Assembly (NCBI GenBank): GCA_017979445.1
Contig: CM030708.1
Location: 30,413,613-30,477,612 of the forward strand
Direction: 5' to 3'
Origin: Akebia trifoliata
Lineage: Eukaryota; Streptophyta; Magnoliopsida; Ranunculales; Lardizabalaceae
DNA: 64,000 bases
The translations under genes and the position numbers were made by a program. Shown here piece after piece: positions 55,030 through 64,000 of this stretch. How positions within the stretch are numbered: position 1 is the stretch's first letter; every line of letters begins with the position of its first letter. The notes below the pieces were generated by a model that saw nothing but the letters and a program-made list of their open reading frames with translations, searched no databases and was not told where the DNA came from.

Positions 55030-56200
55030 TACAATAAGTGAGTTAAAGGATTGTGCATTTTAGACCTTGTTCCGTCCGAATTTAATGACCCATCTGTTCA
55101 CTTGAGTTCGAGTTCATAACCCTAGTTTTTTTAACCAAATTTTGTCGGGTTAATAGTTAGTGGGCCCAATTAGCAGTCCTAAGCCCAATAATCATAGGTC
55201 AAAGCACAAGCTTTGACCCTAGAAAAAAAAAAACTAATATGATGCACTTCAATCCTTTTATCGGTGGCAGCTCTATAAGACAAATGTTAAATTAGATAAT
55301 GTTATAATATTGAATAATTAACTGACAAAGAGTGAAATTAATATATAATAAGAGTTAGCTAAGTCGACAAGTCATCGAAACATTTTTTTACGGGCATAAA
55401 ATAATGGTATTGGAATTGCGATTTTGGACTAACAACATAATAATATTTAAAAAAAAAATTAAACTAATCTTGAATTTTATATTAAAATAATATTATTATT
55501 AATTTAATAAGAACCAACGTAAATAACAAAACAACCCTAAAATAATCCAATTATTATTGCTGAAAAGTGATCATGACCAGCCATGAATTTGGGTGTTTGA
55601 ACACATGGCATGCATTAAAGGCCAAATCTTAGTTTTAATTCTTTTATTTTAACTGGTCACCAATGCAATATTTGTAATAATGTACTCCATATATACTACA
55701 TGTTAGTCGATCATTTGTGTAAAAAAAAAAAAAAAATTATCACTTGTGAATGATAGCTTGAGGTTTTAAGGTCTCTTTCAAAGAAAATAAAATAGCCAAA
55801 AAAGTAGAGTCACGAGAGGTGACATCTTATACTGTATTTATTTGGTTTATCCAATTATGATCACATGTTAAGTCACGGACTTGTTTTGCTTATTTGTGGT
55901 GATAGTGACATGGTTTGACTTAAAAAAAAAAAACTTACATTTTTACAATTACTTGGATCATCATAATCCTCTTCATAATCTCATATTTGCCAGAATCACA
56001 TCAATTATTGAAAGGATATTCAGTTAGATAGTCGATTATCGAAATTTGATTCAAATTCATATTTGAATAATAAGTATTATTCAAGTTTTCGGATATCAGA
56101 TTCGAAGTCAGATAAAAAATTTATATTCAAATTCTTACAACACATGGGTTAGAATATCAAAATATCCAATAATATCTTAATAGATATAACTAATTATATA
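55030..56200. other. Intergenic AT-rich stretch, no gene seen
   Basis: Only A/T-rich sequence with short homopolymer runs is visible, and no coding frame with protein character. Confidence 0.5.
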
Positions 56201-56214
56201 AGGGGCGGTTCAAG

Positions 56215-56545
56215 GGATTTATGTAAAAAGATATGTAAAAACAATGGTTTTTCAAAATATGAGTTAGAGGTTTGGAATTGAGTTGATTTTTTTTCAATGA
56301 TGGTCACTATGATAAGAAGATCATCCTCACAAAAAATCAGCTCAATTGAAACTTCTAAATCTATCAAAAGTGATTTACAAATTATTAACAAAAAATTGAT
56401 GGTCCACATTCTAAATCACTTTTAACGGGGTTAGAAGTTTCAGATTGGACTATTTTTTTTTTTTTCCAAATGATCTTCCCATCATAGAGATCATCCTTAC
56501 AAAAAATCAGCTCAATTCAAAACTTCTAACCCATATTTGAAAATT
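56215..56545. mobile_element. Palindromic MITE family copy
   Basis: Two family hairpins in series: 'gagttagaggtttggaattg', 'agaagatcatcctcac', 'aaaatcagctcaatt', a spacer with 'gatggtccacattc', then 'ggttagaagtttcagattgg' and 'agagatcatccttac'. It ends 'aaaacttctaacccat'. It lies 20 kb from the other copies and has AT-rich flanks rather than a clear TA array. Confidence 0.65.
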
Positions 56546-56629
56546 TTATTAATGTTACATTGGTTTTACATATATTTTTTCATATGCCCTTTGATCTTGA
56601 CCCATTATATAATACTAGAGTTTGCCCGT

Positions 56630-56830
56630 GACATCTGGGGTTAAGGTTAATAGGGGTAAAAGGATTCAAAGAGGAAAAATATTACAGTTTAGAAGGTATT
56701 ATTAAAAAATGGGGAAGAAGCGTAAAGACAATAAAGTTGGAGGACTAAAAAACAAAGGTGGAAAAAGAAAGAGAATAAAATTAAGGTTATTTTTGAAAAA
56801 AAAAAAAAAAAGAGTATTGTATAATAGATT
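56630..56830. repeat. GA-rich degenerate minisatellite, third locus
   Basis: 'gggtaaaaggattcaaagag', 'ggtattattaaaaaatgggg' and 'aagacaataaagttggagg' repeat the unit seen at 19.8 and 54.8 kb. From 56830 to 57400 I see AT-rich DNA only. Confidence 0.4.
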
Positions 56831-57401
56831 CAAATGGAATATTATTGGATATCCAATAAGATAATTGAATTCAAATACTAATTCAAGGTATTCATTTTCA
56901 GATTTGGATTTGGATATTTCAATTTTCAATCTGATAAATATTTTTGGATTTGGATTTGGATTTGTGGATAGACCTAATTCACATCTACTCTCATCATCTC
57001 CACTCACATTTATTTAGATATTTCTCTCTCTTCTAGAATTTTCAACTTAAATATTTTTTTTAAACTAAAATTATAATGGATCTTGGTTAAATATATTCAA
57101 ATTATTTTAATTCGTGATAAATAAAAAAATAAAAATTACTTTAATAAAAATTTCATGACACTTTCCCTTAAAGATTCAAAAGTTGAATCAAGACAAATTG
57201 TTCCTGAATCCTGTATACAATTACAAATAAAAATGACTAAATTTTAAATACAGTCCATAATAATTTTGGATCTAGACCTAAAAAAAAAAAGTAAAATTGT
57301 AAATGTAACAACTCTCATTTTGCTAACCTTAAGTTTTAGGGCTTATTCACCTTGTGGCTTCAAATTTTGGGGTACAGTTGAAGAAGGAAATAAAGAAGAA
57401 G

Positions 57402-57852
57402 GTTAAATTACACTTTGAACCTTTGTAGTTTGGTATAATTTTATGTTGACTCTTAATATTTTGATGATTACATTTACCTCCCTTATAGTTATATAAGGGA
57501 CTCATACTCCATTCCATCTATTGCTGTCGATCAAATAATTAAAAAATGATTTTAATTTTTATAAAGACCATTTTACCCTTTTTAAAATATTATTCTTCTT
57601 AATAAACAAAGTTATCCCTATAAAAAATGGGTTCACACGTGAGAGCATCAATGCTTAGATGGGGGCATTTTAAGTACCATTTTAAAAGTTATTTTCTTTG
57701 TAATAAAACTAAATAAATGAAAGGGTAAAATAGAAAAATAACATCTGAATTTAACATCGTAAGTGAAAGGGAGGTAAGTGCAATTATCAAAATGTTAAGG
57801 TGTCAACAAGAAATTATGCCAAATTACAAGGGGCAAAGTGTAATTTGTTATT
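57402..57852. mobile_element. 450-bp MITE with AAATTACACTTTG ends
   Basis: The left arm 'aaattacactttgaaccttt' through 'gttgactcttaatattttga' and 'ttacctccctta' is mirrored by 'gggaggtaagtgcaattatc' through 'aaaatgttaaggtgtcaaca' to 'ggggcaaagtgtaattt'. Arms are at least 90 bp. There is no coding capacity. Confidence 0.75.
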
Positions 57853-58049
57853 GATTTTTTGGAGTGCAATCATCCAAAATGAAGTGCAAAATGCAAATTT
57901 TTACGTGATGAAGTGCAATTGGTAGTGGTTGGTGTGTAACTAGCCAGTCCCTAGATATTAACATATTTACTTGAATTTATTTTTATACGCTTTATATAAC
58001 ATTTATTTGATGTTGAAAAATTAGATTGTAAAAGTAATTTAAATATGAA

Positions 58050-58262
58050 TTGGGATCATTTAACTCCTAAGAATGACTCATGGAAAAAACATATGATCCT
58101 AACCCTTTAAACACAAAATCCAATGGTTGAGATTTATGAGTATCTTAATAACATAAATCTCGAAAATATTTATCCCAAGAATAAATGTCAACCATTGAAT
58201 TTTGCATTTAAAGGGCTGGGATCATGTGTTTTGGTCAGGAGTTATTCTTAGGAGTTTTGGAT
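58050..58262. mobile_element. Foldback element with ~80-bp arms
   Basis: The left arm 'actcctaagaatgactcatg', 'gatcctaaccctttaa' and 'aaatccaatggttgagattt' is mirrored by 'aaatgtcaaccattgaattt', 'aaagggctgggatcatgtg' and 'gagttattcttaggagt'. The apex contains 'ttatcccaagaataa', which loosely resembles the GGGATA core of the apical-core family. Confidence 0.7.
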
Positions 58263-58264
58263 TG

Positions 58265-58600
58265 GATTCTTACTGGATTGGGTCTTTTGTTGGATCTCAA
58301 TTTTAGTATTCAACCCCAATTCAATAACAATCAGACCGGATCCGAATGATCAGACCTGATTTGATATACAAATCTAAATAATCTTTGATATTTGAACAAA
58401 ATATATAATACAATTTATACACTTCCTCTCATTTATTGGACCAGGTCCTTATCAGATTGGGACATGGTTAATGCAGAATGGTCCAATAAGATATTGGATC
58501 AGATCTTTATCGGAATTTAAATCCTCGATCCAGATCCAAAGATATCGGATTGGAAGGATCAGATTTCAAGTCTGATCCGATCCATTGGCAGTCCTGAAGT
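58265..58600. repeat. Dispersed GATCC/GATTGGAT-rich repeat
   Basis: Phrases such as 'agaccggatccgaatgatca', 'ggatcagatctttatcgg' and 'gatccgatccattggcagtc' recur loosely in 30.59-31.25 kb (KAO intron 1), 59.38-59.50 kb and 60.18-60.25 kb. Boundaries and class could not be set. Confidence 0.4.
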
Positions 58601-59028
58601 ATTCTATTTGGTAAAGTTACAAATGGCCCTTAAGAAGTCACCATAACTCAATAACCAATGATCTTTCAATCAATTGGTTGACCAATTATATCAAAATCAC
58701 AAAATCATGCAAAATTATATGAACAGTCTCAGTCCAACCCAGCTTTAGATTGGGTTTGGAAATCCAAGCCCAACCTAAGGTTTGAAAGAAGAGAGCCTGC
58801 CCCAAGATTAGATGGGCCCATTGGGCCCCATTCCAGTGGCACTCCTATCAGAAGACCCTGGTTTGTAGTCTTCTCCCATTAGTTTTAAATATATTTAATT
58901 CGTTCTCATAAAAATTTCAAGCAATTCTTAGCTTGGGCTGTCAATGGATTGGCAGATCACACCCTAAATCTGGTCCAATTCACAGAGTACGGTGTAGATT
59001 GAGGATTGATCTTTTAAGGATCCTTGTA

Positions 59029-59366
59029 TATTGGGTTATGTTATCCGCCTCCGCTCCTGCATGTCACATGCTCACGTATCGTGTCCCAATTCGACCTGTG
59101 ACCCTCTTATATTCATAGTGGTGTCTTTCCCATCAGATTGGTCTTTTGTGATAAATGGTTTGTCAACATGTTATTAGAGCGTTAGGTTCGTATAGGTTAC
59201 AAGTTCCAATCTCCTCAAAGGAATTTTCCACCTTTATGGGTGAGTAGGAGTATTGAGTGTTGTGTTATCCGTCTCCGCTCCCAAAGTGTCACACATGTCG
59301 TGTCTCAGTTCGATCTGTGACCCTCTTATATTCATAGTTGCACCTTCCCCATCAGATTGATCAACA
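59029..59366 (+). mobile_element. TRIM retrotransposon, diverged relative of the KAO-intron copy
   Basis: LTR 1 (59029-59168) and LTR 2 (59251-59366) share 'gttatccgYctccgctcc', 'tgtgaccctcttatattcat' and end TTTGTCAACA/TTGATCAACA. A degenerate PBS TGTTATTAGAGC (59169-59180) follows LTR 1. The internal 'gttaggttcgtataggtt' matches that of the element at 28775-29088. A GTGAGTAGGAG purine tract precedes LTR 2. Target duplications are not clear. It is older than the KAO-intron copy. Confidence 0.7.
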
Positions 59367-59369
59367 GTC

Positions 59370-61020
59370 TAGACATATAATGTGATCCAACTATACTATA
59401 TACTTTTTATTGAATTATAGTTAATTGAATCAAATTGCATCCGATCGAATTTAGATCTAAATGTAAAGATCCAATCCAATAAAATTGGATCTATTCTGAC
59501 TCTTATTTGGGCTGGTTCCAAATCTATCGATTCATATGAGATCCAATGACAACTCTAGTCTATTAGTCTTAGCTTCTTCTATTTTCTTAACTTCTTCATT
59601 GTTTCAAGTAAGTATTAGCCTTTTCTTTAACTTGTCTCCATATGATATGGGAAGCCTTGGCTTTAACAAGACCAACTTATTGACGACCCCATTGAACCTT
59701 TTCTTGGATTCTTACAATAAAAACATATTGTCTTAATTAATCTTCCCTTGAGCCTCTTAAAATGGCCCTCTCATTGTCTGGTATTTCTTACTTATTAAGT
59801 GTAGATTACTCTTTCTCATGTTGTAAGACTTAGAAAACCTGCCCCCTATTCAAACAACACATAATTTAATCAAAAAATTAAAAAAAAAAAAATCTATAAA
59901 CGACAACTGGAGCTTGATAATGAAGGATCCGAATTATGTCCCTTATGTGTCATCTACATCGATCAAAACACATATCTAATTAAGCACGCCTACTGGATTT
60001 TACGTAGATCATCAGACAATGACTTTAAATGTAAAATAAGTAGCTTTGAGGCCAATTTCTCGTCGACTTTTGTCTTACTTAGAACTTGAATTGTAGGGTT
60101 GGGTTTCTTAAATAACTTATTGGATTGATTTTCAATCGACCATGTCTTGAGCCGATGATATGTAAAAAAAATACATAATATAATTCTAGACTTTATTGGA
60201 TCGATTCCAAATCAAATCCAATCCAATCTGTATCCGACCCATTGACAGCCCTATAGAATTGGGTTATTCAAGGGCACTGTGATGGTCAAATGATAGAGGC
60301 ATATGGAGCCCAATAGGACTTAAAAACAATGTGCTTAACTCATTAAGACAATTGAAAGTAAGTTAAAATTTTCGATTTTAATACTAATAATTCTAGTTTA
60401 TTAATGTTAATCGATCTTAAGAAATCCTAGATATCTGGCAATCATCCATACACGTGCAGTGGGTCCAGATGTGACCTTGATGTCGGCTTGACTAGCCGAT
60501 GAGGGCCACATGTCAGCATCATTGTCTATGATTTATATATATCATAGAGCCAAATTTGACCCCACTTCAAACCTAGCTAACAAACACATTAGAATTCTAT
60601 GGTGAAACATAAGAAGCATATTCTCCTCCTTTGTTGGGAAAAAATAATCCAAAATTTTAATACTTCTTTAAGATAATAATCCAAATTTTAACATGTGAGC
60701 ATTCTATCTTAACCAAAATCATATTTTTCGATGTTGTCGGTCATTAAAATGTCCAACGACCAATAAATTTGAACCATGTGTATCCAAAAATGCTTAATAT
60801 TGAATAATCAAAACCAATTATATGATTGTTCTGATCAATTTGATAATAAATTCAACATCGAGTAAGATGGATTCTTTGAAGAATCAACAATTTGGTTAAA
60901 CAATAGAACAAGTTAAGCTACAATTTTTTTGAAATTATAATTTTAAAAATCCTACTAAATTGAACCATTACTTGAATACTTTCCAACTAAAGTGGCTATC
61001 AACATCTTGGCAAAGACTAA
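59370..61020. other. Intergenic stretch, no gene seen
   Basis: AT-rich DNA with fragments of the GATCC/GATTGGAT repeat (59.38-59.50 and 60.18-60.25 kb). The 66-codon frame at 59536 has no recognised features. Confidence 0.45.
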
Positions 61021-61160
61021 TGACTTTTTGACACCCCCTCTGGCATACACCCTAATCGTAGACATTTGCCTTGAGATATGTTGAATCACAAATCTTTTTC
61101 TTATGTATCCCAAGGCAAATGATCTGCGATTCTATGAAGAGGGCGTGTGTCAGATTATCA
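61021..61160. mobile_element. Foldback of the apical-core family
   Basis: The left arm 'gacaccccctctggcataca' then 'aatcgtagacatttgccttg' is mirrored by 'cccaaggcaaatgatctgcg' then 'attctatgaagagggcgtgt' and 'gtcagattatcataactcc'. The apex side carries CTTATGTATCCCAAG (61100-61114), the inverse core. The inner arm matches the element at 31265 and the outer right end matches 20441-20690, linking the two. Confidence 0.72.
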
Positions 61161-61434
61161 TAACTCCTTGGCAAATTATAATTTGAGAAGGTTAATGACT
61201 TACAGGTAAAAGTTGATGTGCCAATAAATATTCACTTAAAATATTAGATAATATTTTTTTTTTCTTGTTTGTTGAACTTAAAGCGACCAACGGCGGTGGA
61301 CCATAGAAGAACCCTCTTTACCTAATAACTCTTGTGAGTTTCTTAACAGTGTTTTCTTCAATAATCCAAAGACCCTTATTTTAACGTTTTATTACACTAT
61401 TCATTTTCTTTCTAGAATCCTTTAGTGCGTGTGC

Positions 61435-61557
61435 TGACGTGGTGTGGGACCCACTCCTTACAAAATAGTGCCCTCGTGCGGCGAATCCCAATTTTCTTTT
61501 CTTTTCTAGCTGGAATACAAGCTGACGTCATTGGCGTGGATTCCTACTGCGCACGTG
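61435..61557 (+). promoter_or_regulatory. Cluster of ACGT elements (TGACGTGG, TGACGTCA, CACGTG)
   Basis: Within 123 bases lie TGACGTGG (61435-61442), the palindrome TGACGTCA (61523-61530) and a G-box CACGTG (61552-61557), in a patch of higher G+C than its AT-rich surroundings. ACGT cores bind plant bZIP factors. A small open frame (61425-61628) spans it but has no protein family features, and no TATA box or gene is seen downstream, so it may be a distal element, a CpG-rich relic or chance. Confidence 0.35.
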
Positions 61558-61894
61558 CACAGCAGTTTAGTTCGAGGGAAGTAACGGAAGATAACGGTGT
61601 GAATGACTCAGCTTTTATTTTAAATTGACATTAAATTAGTGTCGATGAAAATAGTCCCAACTCCCAAACCTCGTGCATCTGAAAGTTAGATAAGTAATTA
61701 ACTCCACATATTTTCACAAAAATACTTCACCATCAATGATCGAATGTTTGGCCCACCATAGCTAAGTTCTATATTAACAAAAAAATGTTTGATTGGCTGA
61801 TTATCGTTGTTATAAGGATGATGAATTTCTTTTTGATATATCCATATGAATTATAAGGTTTTTTTTTTTTTTAATAATTAAAAATAAAAAAATA

Positions 61895-62062
61895 CTGGAT
61901 TACCTACATTGGACGTCGTGTTCAACACTGCCTTGATAAGTTGGTGCATAGAGAATCGTTGATTTTTTAAGTTCTATCTCGATGAAAGAAATCTATGATT
62001 ATCTATAGATTGCCACATTAGCACAGTGTTGAACTCAATGTCCAATGAAGGTAATATGGCAC
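61895..62062. mobile_element. Foldback element
   Basis: The left arm 'ggattacctacattggacgt' then 'cgtgttcaacactg' is mirrored by 'cacagtgttgaactcaatgt' then 'ccaatgaaggtaat'. The apex shows 'ttctatctcgatgaaagaaa' and 'tctatgatt', loosely like the shared core. Confidence 0.65.
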
Positions 62063-62202
62063 GACTATTAATCGGAGGGATTTAGAAAATACCATAAAAA
62101 AGAATGTTTTTGTAATTTTAAAAACAAACATGATCTTAAAGTTGTAGGATTGTAATTCTATTATTTTTTTTTACAAAAATGATATTGATAGTGTAATATT
62201 TA

Positions 62203-63040
62203 GAGAAAATTACTTAAAGTGCCCTCACGAAGGGACTTCTTTCTAAATAGCCCCTAAGTTTTGGGTGACATCTTAATACTCCATTTAGTAAACTTTTCCT
62301 TTCTTAACAATCCCTAGATCTCGTCTCACCTATATAAGGTATTTGAAATATCCAAACTGTACTTTTCTCATCTTCTTCGTATAGTTAGGTTTTCCAACGA
62401 TGATTGCAATCATTTCCGATGATCTTTGATCATAAATGATGAATGAAGAATGATATTCTCTTAGTTTTGAACATCCAGACTTTTTTTTTTTTTTTATGAT
62501 TTAAAAAAAAAAAATTGAAGATCAAAATTGATATTCATTTTTTTTAATGATTACATCATAACTTTTTGATTTGCAACTATAATGGTTTACATTATAGCAT
62601 CGAGTTCACCATTTTTACAATGAGTAGTAAGTTCATTGATGTTGGAATGCAAATCGGATTTTTCATTATTTTTTCTTTTTTTCCAATTTCCATCCTTAGT
62701 TAATCTACTTGAAATATCAAAAAATGCATAAATTATTATTGCAAATCATAAAAAAAAAATTGAATCTCAACTTCGTTCTTCAAATTTTTTTTATATATTA
62801 TAAATCATCGAAATAAATAAATAAATACATCTAGATGTCAGAAATTAAGAGAATATCATTCTCCATTCGTCACTCATAAGTAAAGATCATTGAAAATTAT
62901 CTAAACATGTGAAGAAGATGAGAAAATGGTAGTTTGGATATTTCAAAGTTTATTAATTGTCCTGCCAAGCTACAGTTAAAATTTTAGGGACTATTTAAAA
63001 AAAAAAACCCTACATGATGGTCTTTTAAGTAATTTTCACT
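62203..63040. mobile_element. Long-TIR MITE with AAATTACTTAAAG ends, copy 2
   Basis: The left end 'gaaaattacttaaagtgccc' to 'ttctttctaaatagcccc' and right end 'gggactatttaaaaaaaaaa' to 'ttttaagtaattttc' match copy 1 at 40438-41085. The arms remain complementary far inward: 'tttgaaatatccaaactgta', 'ctcatcttcttc' and 'gatgatctttgatcat' near 62340-62435 mirror 62870-62950. About 340 bp per arm can therefore fold into one long hairpin. Confidence 0.75.
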
Positions 63041-63204
63041 AAAATTTAACTTGATAGGTAGAGCAAGTTTTGCCCATTCAAAGTTTGGTGTCAAATCACT
63101 TGTAGTGCGCCTTCTCTCATTATATTAGTCAAAGATAAGCAGAATTGATAGGACTTGAAATAATAGTATTATTTTTTTTTTTATCATAGATCTCATGCAT
63201 TAAA

Positions 63205-63432
63205 ACCCTACCCATTTTTTTTTTTTTTGGATAGGTCAGGGAGTATCCCCACCTCAAGTGAGACTAGTCTACCTCGAGCCGCACGCACCATCCCACCCTG
63301 TCATGTGTTACAAAATGTAAATAGTCATTATATGTGGAGGGGCATATAGAGACTCAAGTTACAACTTGAGAAGTAAACCCAGTCGTGCCTTACCATCTCA
63401 ACTAACCCCTAGTGGATCACCCTACCCATTTT
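63205..63432 (-). mobile_element. SINE with 14-bp target duplications and A-tail
   Basis: ACCCTACCCATTTT occurs at 63205-63218 and again at 63419-63432. Between them lies a 200-bp element read on the minus strand from 63418 that ends in an A-tail (T-run to 63228 on plus). Its 5' part has TAGTTGAGATGG, a perfect fit to the pol III A-box, and a less clear B-box-like 'aagttgtaacttgag' about 40 bases on. The size, tail and duplications are those of a tRNA-derived SINE. No coding. Confidence 0.85.
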
Positions 63433-63906
63433 GTTTCATTCACTGCTGCCAATTTTATCTCATAATACTTTGAAACAAAATGAACACTGGAAATGTTAAT
63501 TCTGCAACAAATACTAATGCTTCGAAATGCATGTATTATTATTATTATTAGGGACAATCAGAGGTGTTGACAGAAATTCTTATCCTCGATGTTGGTCATG
63601 ATGCCAAATGGTCGCGTGGCACACTCTTTTGAACCATTGAGCCCATGAAATTTCAGTCCAACCTTTGTGGACCACCACAACAAAAATCAGCTTGATGGGT
63701 GGTTTGTGCCCAAAGGATTTGAACATATTACCGACATGAGCTTCAACGCTTAAACTTGTTTACCATGGGCTTTGGTTCAACAAAAAAACAACAAAAAATC
63801 TCATATGCATTATCTCTAAATTATAAATCAAGCTGATTTTGATGTGAATTTCAACCAAGAGTTGAACCAAAAATTCTTGCAATCAGTAGACCTATAAAGT
63901 ATGTTG

Positions 63907-64000
63907 TGCGGCTGATAAATTTGGGGGTCTTACTCAAAATCAATTGGCAACAAGTGGAGAGGCCTAAGAACTTATAAGGAGAGAGACAAGGTTATTTGTG
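63907..64000 (-). repeat. LTR-like unit of the second TRIM family, cut by the window end
   Basis: 'ctgataaatttgggggtctt' through 'caattggcaacaagtggaga' and 'cttataaggagagagacaag' matches 31913-32024 and 50115-50231. The remainder lies outside the window. Confidence 0.55.

Noticed and set aside
1..64000. CRISPR arrays, bacterial-type operons, riboswitches, phage or plasmid origins
   Set aside because: Introns, plant gene families and plant retroelements throughout show a eukaryotic nuclear sequence; none of these features was seen.

Overview
The window is AT-rich nuclear DNA from a flowering plant, most likely a eudicot. This is shown by intron-rich plant genes with GT-AG splice sites, a Reina-type chromovirus, TRIM, SINE and L1-type retroelements, many MITEs, TA/GA microsatellites and a degraded piece of plastid DNA. 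The species cannot be named from sequence alone. Repeats fill most of the window; five host genes can be read with confidence.

Layout. 1-4.4 kb: old repeats, an LTR-like relic, a 496-bp element with 24-bp inverted ends and a MITE. 4.4-9.6 kb: a young, complete Ty3/Gypsy (Reina-like) element with TSDs, near-identical LTRs, PBS, PPT and a gag-pol frame broken once before integrase. 10.5-15.0 kb (minus): five-exon HR-like lesion-inducing (DoxX-like) membrane protein gene with a 3.6-kb first intron. 15-26 kb: repeats, including a Harbinger-type element (TSD TTA) that swallowed two other MITEs, and a decayed second copy of the lesion-inducer gene at 23.9-24.8 kb. 26.8-33.0 kb (minus): eight-exon CYP88A-type P450, ent-kaurenoic acid oxidase, whose introns hold a TRIM with perfect TSDs, another TRIM-like element and several foldbacks, and whose first splice donor abuts a TA/GA microsatellite. 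33-37.3 kb: chain of palindromic MITEs. 37.5-38.9 kb (plus): intronless Rubisco accumulation factor 1. 40.4-43.2 kb: a long-TIR MITE and a 5'-truncated LINE with TSDs. 44.8-47.15 kb (minus): cyclophilin, with an inferred 1.75-kb 5'UTR intron full of degenerate tandem repeats. 48.3-48.7 kb: nuclear plastid DNA (16S rRNA and probably ycf2). 51.9-52.3 kb (plus): small Ser-rich protein with a clear promoter. 52.3-64 kb: repeats only, including a second TRIM, MITEs, an ACGT-element cluster and a SINE with 14-bp TSDs.

The host genes serve unrelated roles (gibberellin synthesis, Rubisco assembly, protein folding, a stress-linked membrane protein); nothing suggests a cluster. The most unusual signal is in the repeats: (1) a set of short foldback elements with different stems but a shared apical core close to CTTGGGATACACAAG, and (2) a ten-locus palindromic family with a GAGGATGATCTC core that sits beside TA microsatellites. 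Exon boundaries were derived by eye from frame, splice consensus and family similarity; no alignment or transcript data were available.
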